Notes under the pieces: generated by a model
Databases searched by the model: none
What the model saw: only the letters and a program-made list of their open reading frames with translations
What the model was told of the DNA's origin: nothing
Part shown: positions 22,393-34,187 of the stretch, piece by piece
Numbering within the stretch: the first letter of the stretch is position 1
How the letters are laid out: each line of letters begins with the position of its first letter
Program-made: the position numbers and the translations under genes
From: Iris pallida
Taxonomy: Eukaryota > Streptophyta > Magnoliopsida > Asparagales > Iridaceae
DNA: 64,000 bases
Assembly: GCA_029216955.1 (NCBI GenBank)
Contig: JANAVB010042255.1
Span: 62,001-126,000, forward strand
Direction of reading: 5' to 3'

Positions 22393-22989
22393 CTAATCGT
22401 GCGCGTTCATTCGAAGTAATAGTTGAGCACACGCGACTTTCTTCGGGTCCTCGACATCCAGAAGCTCGAACTTGTCTTCCAGCTCCTCCAACCAGTCGAT
22501 CGCCACCGCGGGATCTTCTGCGCCGTTGAAGGAAGTGCGGCAGCTTTTAGTGAACTTTGACACGTCGAAGTTGGAACTTCTCGGTGCTGCAGGTGAGAGC
22601 ACGGGCGCCTCTGGTTCGGCTTCGTTGGATCGAACCGCAGGCTGGGTCACGGCAGGTGTCATCGTTGAGTTGTTGTTGCCGACGACCGACTGTACGATCT
22701 GTTGGAGGGTATTCAGCTGCTGCTGCTGCAGCTTGAATTGAGCCTCGAACCGACTCTCAAATTGAGCCTGACGAGCCTCCGCTTGCTGACGATGGAGCTC
22801 GTTTTGACGTTGCTGTATTTCAAGCATTTGCAGCATACGTTGCATCGGGTCGCCGGAAGATCCGGCTACAGTAGGCGTCATTCCCGTTGGGTTAACGGAA
22901 TGCTCGGGCCTAGAAGCACTCGAGCCGCTCGAAGCGCTCGTCTCGTCTTCCGCCTGAGCTCCCATAACTGCAGGGAAAAAGGAAGGCAA
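22393..22989 (-). CDS. gag: Gag N-terminal part of the Tekay-like element, ended by TAG
   Basis: The 198-residue frame starts MPSFFPAVMG. It is Gln-rich in the middle (a coiled-coil-like stretch with EIQQRQNELHRQQAE), and a capsid-type segment begins near AIDWLEELEDKFELL. It stops at TAG in the sequence NAHD-stop-WAVQKRA. Related gags usually carry a Trp pair there, so TGG to TAG is the likely change. Readthrough is an alternative. Confidence 0.85.
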   Translation of the reverse strand: MPSFFPAVMGAQAEDETSASSGSSASRPEHSVNPTGMTPTVAGSSGDPMQRMLQMLEIQQRQNELHRQQAEARQAQFESRFEAQFKLQQQQLNTLQQIVQSVVGNNNSTMTPAVTQPAVRSNEAEPEAPVLSPAAPRSSNFDVSKFTKSCRTSFNGAEDPAVAIDWLEELEDKFELLDVEDPKKVACAQLLLRMNAHD

Positions 22990-23106
22990 CTCTCGTTAGT
23001 TTCAGAAAATGTCCTGGGTTCAGCATATGGAACAACTCTTCTCATCGACACGAGGTCAACGGTCGGAGACTAGAATTCGACACGAGAGGCCAAGGACGTA
23101 AAGCCG

Positions 23107-23119
23107 TGCTCTGATACCA
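23107..23119 (-). other. Primer-binding site, initiator tRNA-Met
   Basis: On the minus strand TGGTATCAGAGCA begins a few bases after the end of the 5' LTR (23123). It is the classical complement of the 3' end of plant initiator tRNA-Met. Confidence 0.93.
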
Positions 23120-23122
23120 TTA

Positions 23123-24748
23123 TGTCACGCCCCGATTCCGTCGAATCGATAGTCGTCCCCCGGGCGTGATGCCGTGCGAACCTAATTTGCGATCGCACAA
23201 GGCCAAGTCATAAGGTAATCCGAGACACGAGATCTAAGAGAGTACGCAGACAAATCGATACACATAATAAGTAAAGGAAACTTGAACTTTATTGATAATG
23301 AACATCTTTTTACAGACTCCGACACAAGACTCATTGCCGCGCGGGCTACAACATGACTCGGTTACAAAAGAGTGCCGATGAGATAGCCGTTCCATACATT
23401 GCACACATCCCTCAATATACACAAGTACTCCATTGACCTGGATGGGAGGGACGCTGAGTCATTTTCCTTGGACTGTCGAGAGCCTTCAAAATGTGGAGTC
23501 GCTGAGAGATAGTCTTCGACTCACGGCCGAAGCTTCAAAAGTCACGAACGTCGCCTTGCTAGTTGGCACGTCCTTCCTGGTTCGCGGGACCTGCAAAGAG
23601 CGAGGATCAGCACGAAACACATGTACTGGCGAATGGATAATTAAATCCAAGCTCTGTATTTGATTCAAGAAGTTTCATAACATGTTTGCTAGCTATTTCA
23701 ATGATCTTTCTAACCATCCTGTATGATTTGCATGTTAATATGTTTTGAGGCAAGCAACTATCATGTTCATCCCGTGTCCCGTGCACCTGTTAAGTAGTGA
23801 TAGGGGTTTAAAGGCCACTGGCAATGTCAAGCCATCGCGGACTATAGCATTCGGTTAGACGACGCCCCTTTTGCGTCGGGTAGCGAGCCCTGTGCGAAAG
23901 TGCCCGCATAACTCGCGCCGATGAAGGGTTGGCGCTGCTACACTCGTTCCTCCCGGGCCGAACCGGTCCCTTGGCCGAGGCAACCGTTCGAGGAACTTCA
24001 CCTTGTCGACAAGTTGTCCAATGACCGTTTTCTTTGGAACTTAGTTGATTTACTTATTTTTCCGTATCGTTGCGATAAGCGTTAATAGATTCATTCGTTG
24101 GATTGGCATAGACCAAGTGTAATTGCATAGGGAAGCACGTTTTTCATTTCCAAAACCGACAGTTCGATAACAAGTGTTTCGTGAAGTATCGTGCCACGAT
24201 TTCACTGATTCTATACTATTATGGCAAGCATTTATTTTACTTCACATGTTGAGTTTTTGAAGTAGAGGGACGGGACGAAGGAGGTCAGCCACTCGCCTTA
24301 GCTTGCTTCAAGCGAGCGACCGGTTGGCTGCGCTGTCGTCGCCTACGCGATCACCTGCAATCGCATAAGCAACTGATTAGAACACTGTGTATTTCAAAGA
24401 ATTTCGATATGAATGCGAGCTCGAAAACGCGTCACGAAAAACCCATCGAAAGCATTCACAAAAACGAAAGCCAAAGCCAATTCAAGTGCGGCATGAAAAC
24501 CAGAGCAACGGGAGGTCTCTCCCGACTCAGCCGCAGAGCCAATCCTCGAGGCGCAACCCGCTGAATATGGGACTTGGTTCCGAAGAAGCCATTCCATAAC
24601 GTGGAATGGATCTTAATTCAACCGTTCCCGTTCGATCAACTCGGCCGATTCCGACCTATCGGTCCCGACCAAATCGATAGCGACAGTGTTCCTTTCTCGT
24701 GCACCCCGTAGACGGAGACGGGGCACGATGTAGGGACGGGACACTACA
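23123..24748 (-). repeat. 5' LTR of the Tekay-like element
   Basis: It is 1626 bp and starts TGTCACGCC. Transcription would begin here and run to lower coordinates. The base differences from the left LTR noticed by eye are mostly C/T changes, for example ACGTCCC versus ACGCCCC near the start. Confidence 0.93.
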
Positions 24749-24753
24749 ATCTT

Positions 24754-25015
24754 CTACTAATAACCCGACCAATGTTGGGAAGAACGGATAACGTAATTAC
24801 AGGACACAGGATGATAATCGCATAATTCATTTATTTTTGTTTTATAACAGAGAGGTAGGCGTCGTGGGCATTTTTTCGCTACGTGGACACTTTGGCCTTA
24901 TGCCTGCACAGCGGAAAGACTGATGTGAAGCCTCTGGTAACACACAGATACGTGTGTTTCGCCAGGAGGAACTAGAGGAAGCTTTTGAAGTGAGCGCTCG
25001 AGGCAGCAGTGCTAT
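24754..25015 (+). pseudogene. Sorbitol dehydrogenase pseudogene, 3' part, unit A
   Basis: An intron-like stretch ending in ACAG precedes EVGVVGIF-type residues (family EVDVVG). The following pieces match the SGKTDVKPLVTHR and EEAFEVSARGSSAIKV parts of the enzyme's last exon, in two different frames. At least two frame breaks and a stop are present. It was contiguous with 15870-16600 before the Ty3 element inserted. Confidence 0.75.
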
Positions 25016-25365
25016 CAAAGTGGCTATTTAGAAGGGTACATCCAAAGTTGATAGGGGATCCAGATTGGAGCTAGTACAGGTTTGAGGAGAAATTATTCAG
25101 TACATCCCAATGTTTTATTTTTTGTGCTGCTTGTTGGAGTAATATTTTCGTAGAACAGAAGTCAGAATCGTTGAGGCGTGTGAATCACTGTCCTCAAGAA
25201 AACATTCGCCCCTTATCGTAACTGTAAGACTGGAACGACGACTTTCCTCCAGGATACGAGTTACAGATAGCAGTACCTATCTGCAACCTACTATCGAACA
25301 GAGATGAAGACGAACGGCAACGTTTCTGATCTCTCTCTCTATTTGGTGGTTTTGGATCTCAGCGG
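25016..25365. other. Spacer between sorbitol dehydrogenase remnant and next CACTA end
   Basis: This 350-bp stretch is conserved in units B and C (about 32966-33301 and 62000-62327). I see no coding, RNA or repeat signature in it. It may be the old 3' flank of the dehydrogenase gene. Confidence 0.4.
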
Positions 25366-25960
25366 CACTACAAGAAAAACTCCATTTTACAACGTTGTAA
25401 AAACATTGTAAAAGAGCTTTTACAACGTTTAATAAAAGGTCGTTATATCCAGGGTTGTTTAATAAAAGGTCGTTATATCCAGGGTTGTAAAAGGGGAGGC
25501 ATCTTCCACAACGTTCGTTTGAACATTGTGAAAACGTTGTAGAAATTTTTTTCACAACAGTTTACAAACATTGTTTAAATTTATAAAATCTAACAAAACT
25601 CTTTATACAACATTTTCCATGTATTGTAAAAATTCATTTTAGAACATATTATAAGTATTGTAAATATAATTTTAACAATGTTCTGCAACCGTGGTAGAAA
25701 CTATATCTACCATGTTTGTTAAACATTGTATATAGATTTTGTACAACAGTGTACAAACATTGTAAAAAAAATTACAACTTTTGAAAAATGTTGTAAATGT
25801 TATTCAATTATGTTTCACAGACGTTGTAAATAATATTTATATGTTGTAATTGTAATATCAACAACAATTTAAAAGTATTGCAAATAATTTTTACAATGTT
25901 TAAAAACGTTATTAAAATGTTATCTTACAACAGTTATTAAACGTTGTTGATTGTATTTCC
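25366..25960 (+). mobile_element. CACTA-type terminus and subterminal repeats, unit B
   Basis: CACTACAAGAAAA opens the region, the diagnostic end of plant En/Spm elements. It is followed by about 580 bp crowded with ACAACGTT and TTGTAAA words in both orientations, including two direct copies of a GGTCGTTATATCCAGG segment. The inverse end (TTCTTGTAGTG) was not found in the unit, so either the element is truncated or its partner end lies outside the array. Confidence 0.7.
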
Positions 25961-26122
25961 ATTTTAAAAAATATACAATTTATAAATAAAAATATATTGA
26001 TTACAATTACAATACAAATACAAGTACATAATCAACCCCTTTCTGTTCCAACGTGCCACACATCCATTTTACCATGCCCTCACCAAACTCAGAAACAAGA
26101 GGTAGAGTGATTATCATCAATC

Positions 26123-26251
26123 CTAACCCATTAGCATCTTCGTCACTCTGTCGACAATCTTGCTCCAAGAGAAAAATAGCTCATAGTCATCGCCGAGGAC
26201 TCTGTAGACTTCCCACTCCCTATCGCCATTAACATGCCTACCAATCTCTGC
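26123..26251 (-). pseudogene. Unidentified 42-residue terminal exon, unit B
   Basis: It is the same 129-nt exon as at 616-744, open to its stop, with an intact pyrimidine tract and CAG acceptor. In this unit it is directly downstream of the ABCG pieces on the same strand, without the LTR element between them. Confidence 0.4.
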
Positions 26252-26748
26252 CTGAAAAATTTATTATTCAAGATTAGTTTTCGAAGTTCGCAAAAAAGAA
26301 TAGTACTAACTAAATTTTGTATGACAGTTGAATGTATTTCACGGACACGAAAAAATGGTATCGATTGTAAAATATGCCCACATTTGTGTTCACAGAGGGC
26401 TATGTATGTACATATTTGAAAATGTTCGTATCACATGTGTATTATGTTTAGACAGTAGATCAACATGCATTTGCAAAGGAATAAGAAGTTAATGATATAT
26501 CATCAGCATTTTGGGGTATAAAAATCTAGTTCCCAACAAACTTTTGAATCCTAAATGTTTATCTTAGGTTATTTATATCAGGTCTGGTGTTTAGTGTTTA
26601 ACATATAGTGATCTGAAAGTACAATATAAGATATGGAATTACTTATCAAAGGTGAGTGTCCTAAACATTGAAATATATACAAACAATTAAACCAATAGTC
26701 AATATATGTTACCTTAGCAATTAAACCAGAGTTATTCTAATATTACCT

Positions 26749-27669
26749 TAGCTCATAGAACTTCAGTTTTTGGAAAGTTAAAGCTAATGTAAATCCAAGA
26801 TTGAATAGTAAAATATAACCAAAAAAAGCCACCAATGATATACAAGTAGAAGTGGCCACTTAAGTTTAACCTCCAGCTGGTCAAAACTTGTTGACCTATA
26901 GTTGTATTTAATGAAGAAATCTACAGAATTCAAAAAAATAAGAAAAATGAGATGTAACTAAATTTAGCCAAAAGTTGCCATCACAGCAAACCTTTTTCCA
27001 CCGGGATGCAAGGAATTCACTTAAAGTCGATCATATTTCTGTATATGATACTGGGGAAATCTGAAATCCCCATTTTAACCAGGATGATATAGAAGCTGCA
27101 GAAGCAAGTCTAATTGCATTGGTTTATTAGAATCAAGTCTTAGAAACTATGAAATGACTTACATTTTGGAAGAATAAAGCCACCAAATAATAGGATCGTT
27201 AGCAAGGACAATTTACCACAAACTGTAGAAGCCAACATTGACTAGAAATATGAGGCAATGAAACGAAACATGGATAGTAACATTTGGTACATAGCAAAAA
27301 GTAGAATAAATTGACGGAAGAACCTAACAGGTTATATGAAAATACTTAAGAAACTTGAATAACAATAAGTGCTATGAACATTGTTAACCATTTTTCTAAA
27401 CAAGGTTTAAGTTTCAGATATACATACCTTGAAGCCTCTGGGCTGTACCCAATGACATAATATGTGAGAGATGTCCATTGAAAGGGCTCTGTCCATAAAA
27501 TATTGACTTTTAATATGCAAGCTGGAAGTGCATATAACCATGTAGCATAGAAGTAAAAATCCCATTGCTTATAAAAACCAGAAGCCTGGATGATGTCATA
27601 ACTCCAGTATTTCATTGATGAGTGTGTAAAAGAGAGAACCAAGATAGTAATTAGCATGTCGAACGTCAA
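26749..27669 (-). pseudogene. Decayed PDR-type ABCG exons, unit B
   Basis: It has the same three exon pieces as unit A: donor GTATGT after position 27428, second piece at about 27212-27164, third at about 26854-26749. The main exon differs from A by one residue (VLSFTHS for VPSFTHS). The shared defects show that the fragment was already broken before the unit was duplicated. Confidence 0.65.
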
Positions 27670-27879
27670 CCCCCATTTGTATTCTTGATCCTTCCTGGAC
27701 GGAACCTGAATAAAAGTTTACCTAAAGTAAGGCCTTTAGTTCTTCTTACAAAAAACTTGTAGTTGTTAATTAAAACATTACATCATGTAGAAACTCAGCT
27801 GCTCCTTTTATAATGTTATTAATTAAAACATTACATCATGTAGAAACTCAGCTGCTACCACCGATGCTTCTTAAGGTAC

Positions 27880-28020
27880 CTTCAGAACCAAGAAAACAAG
27901 CTTTGCATATGCATCAACCGTCACAAAGGATAAATGCTGGAATTGATTGGTTGATTGAAGTAACAATGAGACAGAGGCAGTGACCTCATCATGAGCAAGA
28001 CAATATGCAACAAAAAGCTC
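27880..28020 (-). pseudogene. NOT1-like 141-nt exon, unit B
   Basis: It is the same exon as in unit A, with acceptor and donor intact and 47 open codons. The TAA just past the donor is also present, as in A but not C. Confidence 0.5.
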
Positions 28021-28502
28021 CTGGAAAAGAAAAAAAAAACTTTAGCATTGGAAGTGTTCTAAATGGCAGTCGCCTATAGGAGACTATATTATAACACATA
28101 ACAAAGAGAACTATTGCATTTAATAGAGTAGATACATAAAAGGCAAGATTTTAGAAAGAGACCACTTAGACTTGAGAAACTGTTTTAAGTCACTTCACAA
28201 AAATGAAATACAACTTAGTCACCAAGTGAAATAAATAATTGGTGTATCGAGGACATAATGAAATACAATTGAATGACCTTTCGCAACCTTTCTCAAATTC
28301 AAAAAGGAGAGACATATGGCAGAACACACAAGTTTTTTTCAAACACAATACTATCTTTTACTAGTTCAACAAGAGTTCAAGTAGGCAAAGACATACAAAA
28401 ATGCACATCTTTTTAAAATAATCACCCATATCTATTGTTTGAGTTTGACAATAATCCAGAAAAAACATAGCAGGGGAAAACTACCACACGAGAACGACTT
28501 AC

Positions 28503-28895
28503 CCTTATTAACTTTACGGAGTAGCTTTGGCCACTCTACTTGGAACAAACTGCTTCGTCACCCTCATTAGAATAGGAAGGCGGCTGTGAAAACCCACCAC
28601 TGCCATAAGCATCAGCATAAGGCTGCTGCTATTGGCCATAACCAGCCTGGCTCTGTGGTAGGCAGAGCCGGCCCGGAGGTTTAGGTTGCCCTATCCTGGA
28701 ACTAATTTTGGTTGCCCTTTAACCCTTTGGTGGGGTTATGCTGAGCCTAGGGGTTGCCCTAGCAGAGAGGGATTGTCCTAGCAGAGGGGGGTTGCCCAAG
28801 CCCCAAGGCTTGTCCGGCTTACCCCAGGGCCGGCCCTGGTGGTAGGGCACAGCCATACATCGGTACTTCTCTAGGGGCTTCCTAAGTAGTCTTAG
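28503..28895 (-). pseudogene. Gln/Tyr/Gly-rich exon fragment, unit B, split by a hAT MITE
   Basis: It matches 12678-12900 of unit A. It is interrupted at 28663-28838 by the hAT MITE and keeps the same GTAAGT donor. Confidence 0.35.
28663..28838. mobile_element. hAT-superfamily MITE, private to unit B
   Basis: The element is 176 bp with terminal inverted repeats CAGAGCCGGCCC and CAGGGCCGGCCC, one mismatch. It is flanked by the perfect 8-bp duplication GTGGTAGG (28655-28662 and 28839-28846). The empty site is seen in unit A. Size, ends and 8-bp duplication fit a non-autonomous hAT element. Confidence 0.9.
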
Positions 28896-29049
28896 CTGCT
28901 TGATTTGTCATTCAAAAATGAGAATATAAACTCCTTTGTGTACATGACGAAAAAATAACTCAAAATGGGACTAGCTCATATGTTTAAAGCATGGATAATC
29001 AAAGTATAAGAGCCTAGAGCAAATAAGAGTTTCCAAAATAAATGGTCAA

Positions 29050-29343
<294 letters not shown>

Positions 29344-29643
29344 ATAACCTTCATAAATTACTTACGATATTGTGCAAGCATATATACTTGAGTTTGAACA
29401 TGTTGCATGCATGATCAATACCTTCTGCATGTTTGTTTCAATGTTTCCCGTTTACCTTGAGAATAATTTAATAGACAAATATCATTCAAATTTTATTAGA
29501 AACCCACATTCTTTAGTAGCAACGTACATCAATCAATACACGCGATCTTGACGTTATTCTTCACTTCATTTAGATCTCATTTATTATTTTTTTCTTTCCT
29601 CTTATTGCAGCATCACAAGCACACATTAGAAATGTGCTCTAGA

Positions 29644-31501
29644 TCACTTCTTGCAGACAATTCCACGGCCTTTCATCCCACTAGCACAAATAACGTCGGC
29701 CGGCTGGGAGACCATGGCGATGCCGGACACCGTGCGTCCGAACCTCGACACGGAGCAATCAGGTGTGTACAAATCGGACGTCCTGTACTGGTGGAACCCT
29801 CCCATGATCGGCATGTTGGACGACATCTTCACCCTGCTGACATATCCCTCGCGGTAAGTTTGTCCCAGCACGCCATGCACGTCTTTGGTGAGGGAGTAGA
29901 ACTTGAACCCTAGCTCGAGGTGAGCGAGGCAGTCGTCGCCGGTCATTCCGTAGTTGTGCGCCCGGGACTCTTGCTCGGTGATCGGTACCACGCTAGCCTC
30001 GATCCTGAACTTTTCCTCGGCCTCGACCGTGATCGAGTTGGTCCCACTGGACCGGGAGATGGATAGGGAGGGCGTGCTCGACGACCGCCATACGCTGCCT
30101 TCGTTGGCGGGGAGGTCTATCGACTCACCGTCGTAGCTAAGTTCGAGGCGGTCGATAGCATCGTCCCATGTCGCGGTCTTCTTTGCACCAATGTACAGGT
30201 GGTGGTAGCCGAAGAGGATGGCCACGGACTGCACCCAGGTGAAGTCTCTGGTCCTGGACGGATCGCGCTTGCCGATGAAGTGGGCGTTAATGTGGAGGTC
30301 GGAGTCGGAGAGGAGACAGAAGTCGTGATCCTTCTTTCCGTGGAAGTAGAAGGTGATGCCGTCTCCACCTACGAAGCGAGGATCTTGGCACACACCGCCG
30401 GGCTTGTCGCAACCTGCAAGTAAGTATACGATCATCGTGTTCTCAAATAAGGTACTCATTTACAAGCTTAAATGCATTAAGTCAGGTTAATCAATTGAGC
30501 TGCACTCCAAGCCAATCAAAACAATATGGGTCACGGTCATGTGTTCACCGGTTCTGGGATATTTTTGAACCGACCGTTTATGAAAATCTATACTTTTGAG
30601 GCATTAGTTTTGGTCGGCTAAATAAATCTTCCAAAATTAATGCAACATAATTTTGGTTGGTTTCGATGGGATTTGAGGAGTTTTGTTATTTTTTTTCCAT
30701 TTATATTCTCACCAAAAATATATAACTATAACTACTAATATCCTTCCCTATTTAATTTTGTTCGTGTAAAAAACTTTCATAACCGTTGGTTAGTGAATTA
30801 CGAAGTATGAATTGGACTTGTTTACAAGTCGCTACTTAAAACCACTCAAAATCGGACCCTCATAACCAGTACTCTAAAAACACCTCGTAACCGCTACTCC
30901 TACAATTGCCAAGCGCATATACCATTTTGAATAGAGTATCAGTTGGTCTCTTGCTCTAAATAGCTAGGACGTAGTAATTTATCCTGGGTGAGGGATACTT
31001 ACCACAGACTGGACGACATAGGTCGCAGTCGACGTAGCACTTGGGGCAACTGGCAGGGCACTGGAACTCATAGCCTCCACATTGAGAACCTTTCTTGTCA
31101 TGACACTTCACCGTATGTGGTTTCTCCGGCTTCTCTGGTTTCTCTGGCTTCCACGGCTTTTCTGGCCTCTCCCACGGCTTTTCTGGCCTCTCCGGCTTCC
31201 ACGGCTTTTCTGGCCTCTCCCACGGCTTTTCTGGCCTCTCCGGCTTTTCTGGTTTCTCTGGCCTCTCCCACGGCTTTTCTGGCCTCTCCCACGGCTTTTC
31301 TGGCCTCTCCGGCTTTTCTGGTTTCTCTGGCTTCCACGGCTTTTCTGGCCTCTCCCACGGCTTTTCTGGCCTCTCCGGCATTTCTGGTTTCTCTGGCTTC
31401 CACGGCTTTTCCGGCTTCTCCGGTTTGGGATCGGCCATAGCTGCAAAGGGAGCAACGGCAAGACAGAGAAGGATGAGAAGAGCGGAAACTGAACGGGCCA
31501 T
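29644..31501 (-). CDS. Root-cap family secreted proline-rich protein, unit B
   Basis: The two exons, 31501-31003 and 30413-29644, are split by a 589-bp intron with the same splice sites and phase as copy A. The product is 422 residues. It differs from copy A at only a few sites, for example W-R-S instead of W-Q-S in the conserved region, Q-P-A-D for Q-S-A-D near the end, and a Pro for Ser in the repeat block. Signal peptide, Pro-Glu-Lys repeats, Cys-rich stretch and Root_cap segment are intact, and no lesion was found. It is the least disturbed copy in the window, with about 0.4 kb of unbroken upstream sequence. Confidence 0.9.
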
Positions 31502-31560
31502 TGGAAGAAATGGAGCCAATGATCCGAGGATGGTTTGGGTCAAGGTGCGGTGTTGAGGCA

Positions 31561-31568
31561 TATTTATA
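31561..31568 (-). promoter_or_regulatory. TATA box of root-cap gene B
   Basis: TATAAATA lies 60 nt before the ATG at 31501, with the same spacing as in copy A. A longer GTGAT microsatellite is upstream at about 31722-31747. Confidence 0.75.
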
Positions 31569-31946
31569 GCGAATTTTGCATGTGGGGTTGGCTTAATTTG
31601 AATGCAGAAGATGGTTCTGGCTCATGAAATTGTGAGTCTATTCCATGTGGAATGCCTTTTCCAGTTCTTCAAGGCTTAGCATAAGCATAGAGGTGGTCAT
31701 GGTGGCATCCCATGTGATGTGATGTGATGTGATGTGATGTGATGTGAGTCCGGAGCATACTCTCTTCTCCCCATCACAGTTCAGATGTAGTAACTAGAGC
31801 TGATGAATACTAATCCTTTTTTTTTTCTTTTTCCTTTTGATAATTATTACAAAGTGCAAAAAGTGAAGTTCCTGATGGCATTATAATGTATATAATCCTC
31901 GTCTGCTGCCTTATTACATTAAGAATTTGGTTTCTTAATCTAGCAG

Positions 31947-32965
31947 AGAATGCAGTTGGCCCATTTTGTCGTCAAAGAACCCATGATGGTGACTGGAGAG
32001 TAAAACTTTGATACAGGTGGTGTACGACAAGTGGGTCCCACCTCAAAGTTTTCATATACATGTGCTTGCACGATTTACGAAGAGAGAGAGAGGAGGCCCA
32101 CTTGTCATACAGTGGCTGTATCAAAACTTTGATACGGCCATCTGTATCAAAGTTTTACTCGTGATCGGACACGAGTGTGCTGGGTTGATCGAAGAGGTGG
32201 GGTGTAAAGTTTCTCTCGTGTGGCATTAGAACCTTGGATCGGCTGCATGCATTGCTAACGTGTACGCAACCACCTCTGCCCTTGTATGAAGTTCTTCGCT
32301 ACCACCTCTGCCCTGGTATGAAGTTCTTCCCCCATGTCCCGTGGGGAATGGTTCTCTTGCTAATCAGGTTATGTTTTACTTGGTTGACAAAAGATGTCGA
32401 GATGTACTAGCATTAGAAGATTTTTCATGTATAAGAGAATTATGCTGACAGCCATTTTTCACATGGGACTGACTTGTATATTGTCTTCTATTGAATAATT
32501 CAAATATGATGTTGATGCGAACTTAGATTGTGCTGACTTTAGCTAAACGATATCAACTGCTAGATCTGGATGTTACTCGGCCTGTTGGCAAGGTTTTGCC
32601 TTGTAGGAACGGAACGCGATGAGCTGACAGTTCTCTCTGACCTCTGCTGGGGCGAGGTAACTGATATCTTTGATATTTCTTCATCTTCTACTAATAACCC
32701 GACCAATGTTGGGAAGAACGGATAACGTAATTACAGGACACAGGATGATAATCGCATAATTCATTTATTTTTGTTTTGTAACAGAGAGGTAGACGTCGTG
32801 GGCATTTTTCCGCTACGTGGACACTTTGGCCTTATGCCTGCACAGCGGAAAGACTGATGTGAAGCCTCTGGTAACACACAGATACGTGTGTTTCGCCAGG
32901 AGGAACTAGAGGAAGCTTTTGAAGTGAGCGCTCGAGGCAGCAGTGCTATCAAAGTGGCTATTTAG
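31947..32965 (+). pseudogene. Sorbitol dehydrogenase pseudogene, unit B (contiguous)
   Basis: This copy shows the pseudogene without the Ty3 insertion. HFVVKEPM comes first, then the MITE, then VIGHECAGLIEEVG from about 32161, then degraded LCPxMKFF and GSLANQV parts. The last exon at about 32780-32955 has EVDVVGIF and EEAFEVSARGSSAIKV in shifted frames. The middle NAD-binding exons are missing. Confidence 0.78.
31998..32160. mobile_element. Mutator-type MITE, unit B
   Basis: It is the same insertion as in unit A, 163 bp here, with target copies at 31989-31997 and 32161-32169. The two-base length difference is an extra GA in a short GA run. Confidence 0.82.
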
Positions 32966-33301
32966 AAGGGTACATCCAAAGTTGATAGGGGATCCAGATT
33001 GGAGCTAGTACAGGTTTGAGGAGAAATTATTCAGTACATCCCAATGTTTTATTTTTTGTGCTGCTTGTCGGAGTAATATTTTCGTAGAACAGAAGTCAGA
33101 ATCGTTGAGGCGTGTGAATCACTGTCCTCAAGAAAAGATTCGCCCCTTATCGTAACTGTTAGACTGGAACGACGACTTTCCTCCAGGATACGAGTTACAG
33201 ATATATAGCAGTACCTATCTGCAACCTACTATCGAACAGAGATGAAGACGAACGGCAACGTTTCTGATCTCTCTCTATTTGGTGGTTATGGATCTCAGCG
33301 G

Positions 33302-33885
33302 CACTACAAGAAAAACTCCATTTTACAACGTTGTAAAAATATTGTAAAAGAGCTTTTACAACGTTTAATAAAAGGTCGTCATATCCAGGGTTGTTTAATA
33401 AAAGGTCGTTATATCCAGGGTTGTAAAAGGGGAGGCATCTTCCACAACGTTCGTTTGAACATTGTGAAAACGTTGTAGAAATTTTTTCCACAACAGTTTA
33501 CAAACATTGTTTAAATTTATAAAATCTAACAAAACTCTTTCTACAACATTTTCCATGTATTGTAAAAATTCATTTTAGAACATATTATAAGTATTGTAAA
33601 TATAATTTTAACAACGTTCTGCAACCGTGGTAGAAACTATATCTACCATGTTTGTTAAACATTGTATATAGATTTTGTACAACAGTGTACAAACTTTTTA
33701 AATTTTTTTACAACTTTTGAAAAATGTTGTAAATGTTATTCAATTATGTTTCACAGACGTTGTAAATAATATTTATATGTTGTAATTGTAATATCAACAA
33801 CAATTTAAAAGTATTGCAAATAATTTTTACAATGTTTAAAAACGTTGTTAAAATGTTATCTTACAACCGTTATTAAACGTTGTTG
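33302..33885 (+). mobile_element. CACTA-type terminus and subterminal repeats, unit C
   Basis: It starts CACTACAAGAAAA and is colinear with 25366-25960, with scattered substitutions in the short repeats. Confidence 0.7.
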
Positions 33886-34058
33886 ATTGTATTTCCATTT
33901 AAAAAAATATACAATTTATAAATAAAAATATATTGATTACAATTACAATACAAATACAAGTACATAATCAACCCCTTTCTGTTCCAACGTGCCACACATC
34001 CATTTTACCATGCCCTCACCAAACTCAGAAGCAAGAGGTAGAGTGATTATCATCAATC

Positions 34059-34187
34059 CTAACCCATTAGCATCTTCGTCACTCTGTCGACAATCTTGCT
34101 CCAAGAGAAAAATAGCTCATAGTCATCGCCGAGGACTCTGTAGACTTCCCACTCCCTATCGCCATTAACATGCCTACCAATCTCTGC
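34059..34187 (-). pseudogene. Unidentified 42-residue terminal exon, unit C
   Basis: It is 129 nt, open, with the same acceptor and stop as units A and B. Confidence 0.4.

Larger units (their letters stand above)
16610..24748 (-). mobile_element. Ty3-type chromovirus LTR retrotransposon (Tekay-like)
   Basis: The element is 8139 bp with TG/CA ends and the target duplication ATCTT at 16605-16609 and 24749-24753. LTRs of 1626 bp lie at both ends and differ at only a handful of sites by eye, so insertion is recent. Minus orientation follows from the initiator-tRNA-Met primer site. Gag, zinc knuckles, protease, reverse transcriptase, RNase H, integrase and a chromodomain-like C-terminus appear in the Ty3 order. 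One TAG interrupts gag. It splits the sorbitol dehydrogenase pseudogene of unit A. Confidence 0.95.
1..25365. repeat. Tandem unit A (about 7.7 kb net, expanded by insertions)
   Basis: Position 1 matches position 25508 of unit B, so the window opens 142 bases inside this unit. Removing the two LTR elements (797-10474 and 16610-24748, each with one 5-bp target duplication) restores colinearity with unit B at near identity. The content order is CACTA end, exon fragments, SINE-like repeat, TA array, root-cap gene, sorbitol dehydrogenase pseudogene. The next unit begins at 25366 with the same terminus. Unit borders are set at the CACTACAAG end for convenience; the true duplication breakpoints could lie elsewhere in the unit. 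Confidence 0.85.

Noticed and set aside
32008..32229. A 73-codon plus-strand gene containing VIGHECAG
   Set aside because: Its first half is the MITE and its second half a dehydrogenase exon; it is part of the broken sorbitol dehydrogenase copy.
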